Assembly (NCBI GenBank): GCA_914767885.1
Contig: CAJZBQ010000040.1
Location: 186,001 to 250,000 of the forward strand
Reading direction: 5' to 3'
From: Blepharisma stoltei
Taxonomy: Eukaryota; Ciliophora; Heterotrichea; Heterotrichida; Blepharismidae
Length of the DNA stretch: 64,000 bases
Made by a program: the position numbers and the translations under genes. Positions 31,284-41,900 of the stretch are shown piece by piece. How positions within the stretch are numbered: the first letter of the stretch is position 1; each line of letters begins with the position of its first letter. Under the pieces are notes generated by a model that saw only the letters and a program-made list of their open reading frames with translations, ran no database searches and was not told where the DNA came from.

Positions 31284-31652
31284 CTAGAAAATCACACACT
31301 TTTCAGAGCAATTCATAATATGCTCTGGATTCTTTATGTGCCAATTTAGCTCTATATCTGGAAAGCTTACTTCACAGATCAAGCACTTAATTATAACACT
31401 TCGTGGCGGGCTAATAAACATAACCACTTTATACTCGCTTCCATCGCCAAACTTAAATGTGTCCCCTTCTTTGATTCCATCAAGCAAAGCTGAGACAGCT
31501 GATTTCTCAGTTTTGCTTCTTTTGAGGTCATCATCACTATCTTCATCATTTTTGGCCTTCCTTATCTTTTGCATATTCTTTAAGTATTCATCTTTTGGTT
31601 TATTTTGGATTTTTGTAGCTTCATCTCTTTCAGTACATGAACAAACACCCAT
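31284..31652 (-). CDS. Acylated small zinc-finger protein, paralog 2
   Basis: 122 residues, intact, starting MGVCSCTERDEATK: same dual-acylation N-terminus as the gene at 29102. Then an acidic, Ser-rich linker (EDSDDDLKRSK), GDTFKFGDGSEYKVVMF and a single finger CLICEVSFPDIELNWHIKNPEH. The tail has extra Cys (MNCSEKCVIF). Membrane-tethered protein- or nucleic-acid-binding finger; function unknown. Confidence 0.8.
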   Translation of the reverse strand: MGVCSCTERDEATKIQNKPKDEYLKNMQKIRKAKNDEDSDDDLKRSKTEKSAVSALLDGIKEGDTFKFGDGSEYKVVMFISPPRSVIIKCLICEVSFPDIELNWHIKNPEHIMNCSEKCVIF

Positions 31653-31984
31653 TGAGCAGATATAAATGAAAAATTATTTAAATTAAGATCGAAGGATAGC
31701 CATTTTATTGGGAATATTATTGCAATGCCACTAAGAAATTAATAAACGGATATCCTCAAAGACTTAAATCTTGATAAAACTGTTTTATAAATATTTATTT
31801 TTCGCAAAGTGATTAAAATGCTATGAATAAATTTTTTATAAGTTTAATCGCATATTTAAAATTCCAAAAAGTATTATTATAAATTATAATAATGATATAT
31901 CTATCTATAGGCAGCAAGCCATACTTCATAATAAAAAGAACTTAAAGATTTATAATTAAGAATATCATAGAGATAAGTTAAATT
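31653..31984. other. Intergenic, nothing seen
   Basis: AT-rich spacer, 332 bp, upstream of one gene and downstream of the next; no structure recognised. Confidence 0.5.
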
Positions 31985-34900
31985 TTATTTAATAAATGTT
32001 TTCCTATTGCTCAAGTCATTTTTAAAATTTTCCATACTTGCTCTAAATTCATCAATTTCTTTTTGAAAAGTTGCTCTCAGATTTAAAATTTCTTTTGAAA
32101 ATTCAGCGACGTATTTTTTTAAAATTTCCCTCTTTTTCATTTTCTTTTCTAATCTATTTGTATTTTTCTCAACTAAATCGAAGCATTTGCTAAGCATTTG
32201 TGACCTTTTTTCAATGTTTTTCTTATATAGATTAATTGCTGCAGTTTTATGCTCTTCATGCTTTCCAATCGAAATCCCGCACTGTTGTAAATACATATTT
32301 TTCCCTTTGTGCCTTCCTTTAATATGTATTGTATCATATTCCAATATAATTTCTGCTTTTTCCTGCTGATCAGCTATATCATGTTCATCAGATAATTTCT
32401 CCAACGTATATGTTAATAAAGCCACAAGTGCGCTCAGCAAAACCAGCGTTATAAACAGACTCGTAAAAACAAAAATAACAATTTGCAAGTCCAACGAATA
32501 ATTCACAAAATTCCCATATGCGTTTGCATAAGCATCTAGCCACGTGTCTTTAAACTTCTCTGGGTTTTCAGAATCTGTATAAAGCGCTGTAGTTTGTGCC
32601 AAAATAGCTATAAAAAGTACCACAAAAAACGGTTTAAGATATTCCACAACTTCCATAAGGATTTTTATCATATACCTTGTGCTATCAAACATGCGAAAAT
32701 ACCCAACAAATCTAACCCAAGCCACAATATTTAAAATAGCTAACATCGCATCTTTTGTCAGCCTGTCAGCGTCTGCAAAAACTGATATAGGATACATATA
32801 CATTAAGCATATCCTCATCATATCTAAAATATTCCAAAATTCTCGAATATAAGACCCCACGCTTTCATTTGACTGAATAATTTCATATAAAAGCATCAGG
32901 GAATTAAAAATCAAAATTAAAATTAATGTGACTATATCATCTCGGACAACAACTGAGTGAATAAACAAAATAAGCAGCAAACAGGAGTAGACTATAGCTT
33001 GGATCCACATAATATGACGTATTTGCTGTCATTTAAAGGCTAATAGTGACTTAATGAACTCTGTTCTATATATTTCTGTTTGCTTGCATTTTAAAATAGA
33101 CCTTACTAATTTAATTGATTTTTTGTCTCCCATTGATAAATTTAAGGAAAATAAGCTTTGTCGCCATTCAAGCCCATAGTCTGTAAAAAGCATATTAGAC
33201 ATTTCTTGCTTTTGATGGACAAATTGTGAAGGGTCAATATGTGGAGTTTTTGATATAGCGCTTTCCCGAGGATGGCGCGGAATGGCGCCATCCTCGGGAA
33301 AGCCAGGAAGGCATCCACACGGGAACTGGGAGTTCCACGTGTGGATGCCATTTTGACATGTGGAAGTTTGGATCCCACATGTCAAAAATGGCATCCACAC
33401 GTGGAACTCCCCAGTTCCCGTGTGGATGCTTAGTTGACTTTCCCGAGGATGGCGCCATTCCGCGCCATCCTCGGGAAAGCACTATAGCTTTATCGTAGGC
33501 GGATATTCTAATAAACTTCCAAATGTAGGTAAGTATTGATAATGGACGACTGGAAACGCTGAGTTATACAGCACAATTAGTGAAGGCAAGCTGCTCTTAT
33601 TTAATAATGGTAAAGTTTCTCTTAAATATTCAAAAGCTGACTGGTTATTTTTGAAAATAATTGGGAATAATTTTATTATGATTTCTGCACAAAGTTTGCT
33701 TTTTTTATTTAATGATATCGAAAGAGGAGTTTCTCCTGTGGCGCAGGCAATAAATTTTCCATTTGCACTAATAGAATCCTCTAGAAGTTTTGATAGGTTC
33801 AGCTGGGCAAATACATGAAGAGCTGTAATGCACCATGGAGAAATCACGTAATTATAAAAATCTGAAATGGGAGAAATGCTTCTATAATTTAATAGACCAT
33901 ATATAAAAGACCGAAAAATAAATGAATACTTGTAAGGGATTACTGTATTTTGATTTTGATTTGATATTGGACTTTTAAAAGCTTTTACATGCTGCTTTGT
34001 GCTAATTATAAGCCATTCGTTATCTGGTGTAAGTGCTAGTGATAGGATGTCTTTGAATTCATATAAAATTGCTAAAATTTGTCTATCTGGTATTGACCAC
34101 ATTTTTATGTATCTTCTGTCAACTTGTGTGAATAAAAACCTATCGTCTGCGCTGATAAGCATTTTATTGATCATTTTGTCATCATCTATAATAATTCCTT
34201 CTTGGTAATATAATTTGGTATTTCATATTCTCATAGTCCCATCAAGACCTCCAGAAATCAGCCTTTTATTATTTGATGACAGGCACAAGCAAGTAACTTC
34301 ATCTTCATGCCCATACATTAAACTTATTTCTTTTGAATCCAAAAAGCTTCAGCATCTGATAGTTTTATCTTTACTTCCAGAGTAGATTTTTAGATTATCA
34401 GTAGAAATGCAAATTGAAGTAATTTTGTGCTCATGCCCTTTAAAAGTAGCTATACATGAGCCATCATCAATTTTTCAAATTTTTATTGCTTTATCGATTG
34501 ATCCTGAAATTATATAAAACCAATTGGAAAGAATAGAAAAAAAAGCTATTAGCCAAATTTTATATTAAAAAATATAATAAATTGATTTCATTTATTGTAA
34601 TTGCGTACATTTATCATCAGAGCTTAAGCATAATGACAGAATCCCTTCATCATGACCTCTTAATATCATTTCTTCTTTTGCTGTAAAAAGATCTCATATC
34701 CTAATAGTTTGGTCTTGGCTCCCAGATATGCATCTGCTTCCATCAGAAGTATAAACAACACTATGAACAGGACCATCATGGCCTTCTAAAATTCCTTCAA
34801 AATCAGGGGAATTTATTTTTCATAAAATAATTTTGGAATCGTCACTGGCTGTAGCCATGTAATTAGAGTCAGATGAAGTAGCTATTGAATATATCCTGCC

Positions 34901-36321
34901 ATCGTGGCCTGAGTGCTTAATCTCGTCTGGATACTCAGAAAGCTTACAAATCCTTACCTTTTTGTCATTTGAGCCACTTATCATGTATTTTGAGGTTTTG
35001 CTTACTTCCCCATTGGAAAAGGTAAATTTCCATTTTTGGGTATTTTAAACCTGCTTTAAATGAAAAATTTTCATAAATAAAATTTTATAGGGTGAAAATA
35101 CTAATTATTAAATTTGTTTTGACCTAAAAATTGAAATAGAATAATATCTAAACAGTTCTCATCAATTTTTTGCTTAATTCCTAATAAAATAAATTAAAAT
35201 TCGAAAAAAAATACGTTCAATTTAATTTTTAATAAAAAAAATTAAATGAAACAAGATTTTTTCTTCCAATTTAAAAGAGGGAGGAGTATATAAATTGAAG
35301 AGATTGAGGCACTATGAGCTGTTATCAGAATTTCTTGATAAGTTTTAAGACTAAGAATGCCTACAACTCCATCATGTCCTCCATAAATTACATACAAATT
35401 ATCATGAGTTACAGATAGTGAATTTATTGTATCTGAGCACTCTGCAAGAATTTTTTCTTCCCTCATTTTTGTTAAGTCCCATAATCGTATTGTTTTATCC
35501 ATTCCACTCGATATTGCTCATTTTGAGTCTGAAGTCAGCGTGATGCTTAAAATCGGTCAATTGTGACCGACTAGCTGATTTTTTTTAAAATTTTCATCTA
35601 AATCCCAAACTATGATATTTTGGCTACTACCTCCAAATAATGCTAATTTCCCATTATTTGACAGTCCAATTGTATATATATTTGCTCCTAAATTGTTTAT
35701 AACATATTCTGACGATCTTGCTACTAAATTCCAAATAATGACTGAAGAATCCATGCTTGAAGACAGCAGTTTTTTGTTATCAAAAGATAGTGCTAAGGCG
35801 AGAATTTTGTCTTCATGCTGATTAAATAAGGTTTCTTCAATTTTGTCTTCAATATTTCAAATTCTGATTGTGCAGTCATAACTACCTGAAATTAAAATTT
35901 TATCATCATGTGAGATGCACATGCATTTAACTTCGTCTTTATGCCCAGCTAGCATTATTTCATGCTCAATATCTTCGTTAGTTTCTTCAATATTCATGAC
36001 CATGATGCTCCCATCAGCTAATCCAGCAGCAATATATTTCTCATCACTAGTCATAACTACCGATTTTACTTCAGTTTTGTAATATAATATTATAAAAACA
36101 AAATGATTTTTTCAATGGAATTAATTAAATAATTTCTTAAAAAATAAGATAATTATTATGAAAAATAATTTGGGTTTAAAGAAATGAGCATAAATCACAG
36201 TACTTTCTGGCTTAGGCTCATTTGATTTCAGCAATGCGAATTTATTTTCAATTGTATCGCGCCTATAACTGACTTCTAAAGCTGACTCTGAAATCAACCC
36301 TGGCGATTTTAAACTTGCCAT
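31985..36321 (-). CDS. WD40-repeat / TRP-polycystin-like ion channel fusion
   Basis: Four IESs removed (36087-36167, 35005-35288, 34515-34607, 33256-33486) give one protein of about 1,200 residues. The N-terminal two thirds are at least ten WD40 repeats; several terminal Trp residues are TGA (DCTIRIW-NIED, GTMRIW-NTK, AIKIW-KIDD). A link region (HKQ EMSNMLFTDYGLEWRQ) leads, over another TGA (LLAFKW-QQIRH), to about six membrane segments with EFWNILDMMRICLMY, typical of TRP/polycystin-type transport domains, a pore-like loop near NPEKFKDTWLDAYANAYGNF and a final helix, then a coiled-coil C-terminus. Such WD40-channel fusions are, as far as I know, mostly protist. Likely a cilium or plasma-membrane cation channel. 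The ATG at 36321 is 39 bp from the divergent gene. Confidence 0.85.
33256..33486. mobile_element. GC-rich multi-hairpin IES, copy 1
   Basis: 231 bp, far more GC-rich than its surroundings. Ends CTATAG(T/C)GCTTTCCCGAG in inverted orientation; each end is itself a hairpin (TTTCCCGAGGATGGCGC) and the middle has nested arms of GGCATCCACACG, TTGACATGTGG and complements. Removal at TA joins PPTIKL to SKTPHIDPS. A near-identical copy is at 54938-55165. Confidence 0.9.
34515..34607. other. 93-bp IES in the WD40-channel gene
   Basis: Removed between TA 34513-34514 and TA 34606-34607; joint SSDDKC-IISGSIDKAIKIW restores a WD40 blade. Confidence 0.9.
35005..35288 (-). mobile_element. MITE family 2, copy 2, as an IES
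   Basis: Ends (minus strand) TACTCCTCCCTCTTTTAAATTGG and TTTTCCAATGGGGAAGTA. Removal joins SISSIYI to SKTSKYMISGSND, restoring a WD40 blade. Confidence 0.85.
36087..36167. other. 81-bp IES in the WD40-channel gene
   Basis: Between TA 36085-36086 and TA 36166-36167; joins HFFKPKL to YYKTEVKSVV. Confidence 0.75.
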
Positions 36322-36360
36322 TATTAATTAATAGCAAATTTTGAATAATTTGTTAACTAG
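36322..36360. promoter_or_regulatory. 39-bp bidirectional gap
   Basis: Separates divergent ATGs at 36321 (minus) and 36361 (plus). Extremely short for two promoters; AT-rich with ATTAATTAAT. Confidence 0.4.
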
Positions 36361-38467
36361 ATGAAACCTACTTTACTAACACCCAGAAATTTCGAAAAAT
36401 CGTATTCTCCTTTAGGTTCTCAAACAACAAGAAGCTATCGCAATAAGCAAAAAAAGCTTTCCCACTTACTTTTTTCCAAAAAAATATTTTTTTTAAATAT
36501 TTATTTTTTAATTAAAAAAACAATTTAAATATGTTTTTAATGAGAAATTTAGAAATTTGCTCCACATTTTCTCCCTCAAAATCTCAAAATAATACTCCAC
36601 TTCTCTTTAATAAAAAATCTTCTCATCATAGCTCAGCCAGCGAACCTGGCCAGTTTTTTAAAACTGAAATAAACCTCACAGACCGTTCTAAACAATTTTT
36701 AGATAAGGTTATAAAAGATTGCAATAAAGTCCAATCAAAACTTGTTAGGTGCTGAGAAGATGTCCAAACGACCATCTCTCGTCGGAGCCAATCAATAGAT
36801 TTTGAAGAGTCTAAGCCAAAATGAATGAGCGAGTTTCAATATCTTAACGCAAAGCGTAAAGCTGAAGCCAATGCAAAGCATTTATCTGAGCAAGCTGACG
36901 CTGAAAAATATCGAAAAGTGAAATCAATAATATCTAGTCCTTTAGTAAGGACAATAAGTCAGCCTATTTTGCAAAGCAAAAGAGAGTATATAAGCAGAGA
37001 AGACTTACTCCCCCCCCCCCTCCGTGAGCGAACAAAAAAATTTTGTTCGCTCACGGAGGGGGGTTAATTTTTTTTTTAAAAAAAATTTATATATAAATTT
37101 TATAAAAAATATTTTTTTCGAAATTTAAAAAAATCCTAATTTAAAAAAATCCTAATTTGCAAAAATTGGGAAGCAAATATTAATTTAATTTGCAAAATTT
37201 ATGTTTTAAAACGCAATTTGTTTTAAAATTAAACAGAATTAGCTCTAGATTTCATTATACTAATTATCACTTATATATCAAAATTTTTTTTCCATTAAAT
37301 TTTTTCTATTAAAAAAATTTTTGTTCACTCACGGAGGGTGGGTTTTTGGTCAAAAAATGGCGATTTTTCTAATGTTTTGTTCGCTCACGAAGGGGGGGGG
37401 AGTTAGTGAATATTGATACAGCAAAGCTGTTGTCAAGCAATAAGAGAGAATTCGGAAAACAATTCGAAAATGATATAAAATTCCCAAACTGGCTTAAAGA
37501 TATAAATACAAATTCTAAGCCGAGAAAATTTGATATATGCCCTGAAGAAACTGTTTTAGCTGATATTAAAGCCTATCAGCTGCAAGAAAAACAAATAAAA
37601 CCTAAAGGTGTTAAAATTTTCCCAGTAATGAAAGATATTGAGCCTAAGTTTGATGAAGATTTAATTCTTGATAAATTTAAAAAAGCCACCCAAACCCATA
37701 AAAGAGCAATTGAAGAGCTTCTAAAGCTGAAGCCAAAAGATAAAAATCATATAAATAAAAAGAAAAGAAAAATCCTTGAGCATAAATTGAAAAAATATAA
37801 TGACGCTCTAAAAGTGATAGAAGATGAGCAAAAATGTGGGGAAAATAGACCAAGAAGTGTAGCGAAAATTGATATACCATTATTAGAAATAAGACCAATC
37901 TGAGTTATTTATAAAGATGGCTTTTATTTATTGTAAATTATATATGACATTCCAACGAAGAGTAACAGATATGCCTGGATATTTAACGACTAAAAGAAAC
38001 TCTCAAGAAGATGAAGAGTTATTAAACATTATCAGACATGAAAAAATTGACGTAAAAACAATGACTAAACTCCCCCCTTCCGTGAGTGAACAAAAAAAAT
38101 TTTGTTCACTCACGGAGGGGGTTTAATTTTTTTTTGAAATTTAAAAAAATACTAATTCGCAAAAATTGGAAAGCAAATATTAATTTAATTTATAAAATTT
38201 ATGTTTTAAAAAGCAATTTGTTTTAAAATTAAACAGAATTAGCTCTAGATTTCATTATGCTCATTATCACTTATATATCAAAATTTTTTTTCCATAAAAA
38301 AATTTTTTCTTTTAAAAAAATTTTTTGTTCACTCACGGAGGGTGGGTTTTTGGGCAAAAAATAGCGATTTTTCCAATGGTTTTGTTTACTCGCGGAGGGA
38401 GGGGGGGAGTAAGATACAGAAAATTATTAATGAAAGAGAGCATAAAAAACTGATTAAATTGGTTTAA
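36361..38467 (+). CDS. Coiled-coil protein, function unknown
   Basis: Starts MKPTLLTPRNFEKSYSPLG; after IES 36469-36539 continues MRNLEICSTFSPSKSQ and passes TGA codons (LVRCW-EDVQ, SKPKW-MSEF, EIRPIW-VIYK). A MITE IES (37008-37405) joins YISREDL to VNIDTAKLL. Then a Lys-rich coiled coil (THKRAIEELLKLKPKDK, KRKILEHKLKKYNDALK). A short break near 37905-37945 (about 35 bp, TA-flanked) and a second MITE (38068-38411) lead to the end KIQKIINEREHKKLIKLV. The last 60 residues (MTFQRRVTDMPG onward) could instead be a separate small gene. Looks like a cytoskeletal or basal-body scaffold; no family recognised. Confidence 0.7.
36469..36539. other. 71-bp IES
   Basis: Between TA 36467-36468 and TA 36538-36539; joins KKLSHL to MRNLEICST. 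Confidence 0.7.
37008..37405 (+). mobile_element. BogoMITE-like copy in the coiled-coil gene
   Basis: Full-length 398-bp copy, TA 37006-37007 and 37404-37405. Poly-C and poly-G runs at the termini, hairpin CTCCGTGAGCGAAC. One internal duplication of AAAAAAATCCTAATT. Confidence 0.92.
38068..38411 (+). mobile_element. BogoMITE-like copy, second in the coiled-coil gene
   Basis: TA 38066-38067 and 38410-38411. The AATTTATATATAAATTTT core present in most copies is deleted here. Excision keeps frame (DVKTMTK-IQKII). Confidence 0.9.
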
Positions 38468-38470
38468 TCA

Positions 38471-38997
38471 TTAATCTAATTCCTGCTTAAAAGCAGAAAA
38501 CAATTAAATTAGTTTTGCTAATTTTTTAATTAAAATCCATCTCTTAAATACAATATAAATAAAATGGAGTGAGATGAGCCTCCTATCTTTCTATTGTAGG
38601 TGTCCTTATGTACAATTGGCATTTATTTTGAGCTGACATTGCTGCTTTGCTATAATTAGCTGCTTTTAGTTCTAACTCCTTTGCAGTTAATTGCATCTCT
38701 TTTTCACAGTAGCGCCTTTTTGACTGGCTTGCCATAGATGATATGACTGTTGAGCAAACTGGAGTCTATCTATATGAAGCAGGCTTTTTTAATAGTCGTT
38801 CTGGTGTTTGAAGGGTAGTGATGATGTCAACTTGCTCAATCTCTTGGGCTGGATTTGAGATGGTTAGTAAAGTCAGTAATTGACCGATAGCTATTAAAAC
38901 CAGAGAATTTAGACCTAGGTTTAAGCCAGGTATTCTCTACCACCCTACAACGAAATCTGTGGAGCATAGAATCAAACGAATAGGGACATTATAGATA
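38471..38997. mobile_element. SINE-like element between convergent genes
   Basis: From about 38560: ATATAAATAAAATGGAGTGAG, then TAGGTGTCCTTATGTACAATTGG, which resembles GGGTGTTCTTATGTATATCGGG in the copy at 39108. End about 38985. No clear duplication; no gene. Confidence 0.55.
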
Positions 38998-41900
38998 TTA
39001 ATAATTATAATCTCTTAAAAATGCAGTTACATTCATTGAGTGCTCTTTACTAATAACGACGTGATGATAAAAATCCCTCTCATCAATGCAGTCTAATTTG
39101 TATAGGTGTATACATAAAATGGCCGGTGACGAACGACCTGTCCTCGTGGGTGTTCTTATGTATATCGGGACGTGGTTTTTGGTGCAAAGAGAGGCCTCAA
39201 TGCTATTTCCGCTGATTAGTGACTGACTCGAGCGGCAGTTTTTTGCCAGAAGCACCCAGGCCCAGGTGAGTGTCCGATAGAGGCAGGGCGACTTACTTGC
39301 CTAGACTTCTTCTTGGCCTGTCCCGATCGTGTAAGCGGTTGAGCTTTCATTGGTGATGAACCAGGGAAAATTGGGAAGATAGACTAGACAACCCTCTCAA
39401 GGGCTACAGTCTCCCCAGTTTAAAAGGGTCCTGTGAAAGGGGCGACCTGGCCTAAGCTAAGCAGAGTTGTGTAAGCTGGTTGCTTGGGTTAGAAATAGAG
39501 GTTTCCTGCAAAGTCTGTATGACTCGGACAATTGAGGGAAAATGCCTCTCTACCAATAAATCGCGGGTTTTGGCCCGGGCTCAATTTAATTGTGCAACGC
39601 ATAGTACTCAGGAAGTGGGGACAATAAAGACACATCTTAATCTAATAATTTGCATAGGTCGCAATGAGTCTTTTTGGGCTTTTGCTTTTTAATTTCTTCA
39701 TGAGACCTGCAATAATTTCTGAAGCCTTCAATACCATTTGCCCACAGTCTTGAGCTCCAGTTACAAATTTCGCCTGAAGGCATCATGACTAATAAAGGCG
39801 AATTATGGTCGATAAAGCATTTTCCTTGAGATTCCCAACCTATAATATGCCCTTCCATGCAAGCTGCCCATTTATCGACATCAAGCAAGTTATACTGAAA
39901 ATTTCTTATAAAATCACAGTTTACTTGTTCATCTCTAAGATCATCAAGCATTTTTACAGACGCAAAAATGCCAGTTATAGTAAAAACACCGCTCGCTGGA
40001 TTGATATTTACAGGGTTTGCATTAAAATAAGCACATATAGTCATTTTGCATTCTTTACATATTAGCTCAGCTCTAGTCAATCTGGCAGCTCTTGCATCAT
40101 TTTTTATTTTTTGTACGAATTCTTCTTTTTGTAGGCTGATTAGATACATTTCTCTTTCTATTGCCCTTTGACCTTCTTCAGACCAAAGTCTTACATCATC
40201 AATTACATCTGGCAGCTTTTTTAGCGGCTTCAAATAAACCTCAATTTTTTTTGGTTGAATAGCTCCATCTTCAATTTTAGGCTCTTCTTCTTCTTTATAA
40301 GGTACAACATCATAAGGATTAAAGCTTTCTAGGACATGTCTTCATTGTTCATCAATTAAAGGGAGTCTTCTTTTTGTTATTAATCTTATTATTTTGTCCT
40401 TTACTTGTAGAGGCTTTGGATTTAAAATCCCTTTTTCATCAAATAATGCTTCAGAAATTTCTTTCCTGATATCATTGATTTCTTCTACATCTTTTCCAGT
40501 GAAGTTATATTTAAATTTCAGCACAGTTGTCCCTACCATAATCCCTCCATATTTTCCATTATTTTGGAAAAAATTGACGTCTCTTGTAAAAATCATGCTC
40601 AAAATGTGTGGTAAAAGTGGGAATTTTGGGAAAACTGTGACGTGGGATGCTGTGGTTTTGTTGCGTTTTTCTGTAAATTCAGCACAAACAGCCATATGAA
40701 GCTGCTCCATTAATGGATTGCTTTCAACACAGACTTTGCAAACAGAATATTCATCAATATTAATTCCAAGCCCAGTAAGCAAATCAATAAACCCAAGCCT
40801 ATACAAGTATTCAGGCCTTGGCAGGCAAAAAGCTTCCACAAAAATTTTATTTCCTGCAAAATTTTCTTCGCCTAGTTGAAAAGTCATCCCTTCTCGAGGC
40901 TGCTGACGAGCTATGTAATTTATATGTTGGGCTAGATTTTCAGGGTCCATACTTTGGAGCAAATCTCTTTGTTCATTGCGGATATTTTTTTTCACAACTA
41001 TAAAATCACCACATCTGTATCTCGGGCCATAATTTCCGAGCCATAAGCACATTTGGAGTGGCCTTGGACCTTCAGTAGGGTCAAAAGTTAAAACTGCGTT
41101 CCCATATTCAAAATGCATATTTATATGGGTTGATCGACACTCGGTAAGAATTCGAGCAATATCACTTTCTCTACAATAATCAGGGATGTTTGGAATTAAT
41201 ACTTTTGATGAAGAATTTTCACCGAGCTGCTGCTCGCGTTTTCTTCTCATGACTTCGTCTTCGTAAGCATAATGGGAAATTAAATATTTACCATTATAAG
41301 CAGCAGCTAAGCACAATTTTAAAGTCAAAATATCTTCTTGGCCAGTGCCGAGTCGATTTTTTAAATGCTCTTTAGATAGTCCGATCATAGTAAGCCTTCT
41401 TTCAAGCTCCATATAAGTTTCACACATTTCTCTTATTCTTTTCTCATTTAATAAAAAGACTTTTTGTAGTTTTTAATTTAGAATTTAAATAAGATTTTTG
41501 GAGATATATAAGTTTTTAAATTAAGAAAAAAAAATGCATCAAATTTTCTATTTGAAGCTATTGAAAGATATTTTAAACCAATGAAGTCATATAAAGTTTC
41601 TAATTTTTCTAAAATTATATATTAAATATTTTTGTGCGTTGTTTTAAAAATTGATAGATTTCGCTTGCTATTAATGGGGGAGGGTTAGTACGCTATAATC
41701 TACAGAATTCGCTTTGCATCATTGCTTTTCTTCAAAAGAAATTTCTGGTTTTCTTGTATGTCTATAGCTTTCTTCTAATTTATTTTTATAAACTTTTCCC
41801 CACTGCTGATATCATACTTGATAAGCCCTCATATAAGCTATAGGGTCACTAAAAGCATAATTATCCCACCTCAGTCGCATAGCATATCTTTGGCTTTCAT

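Noticed and set aside
33029..33482. Minus-strand frames over the palindrome
   Set aside because: Only the part after the IES border belongs to the channel gene; the rest is repetitive palindrome.
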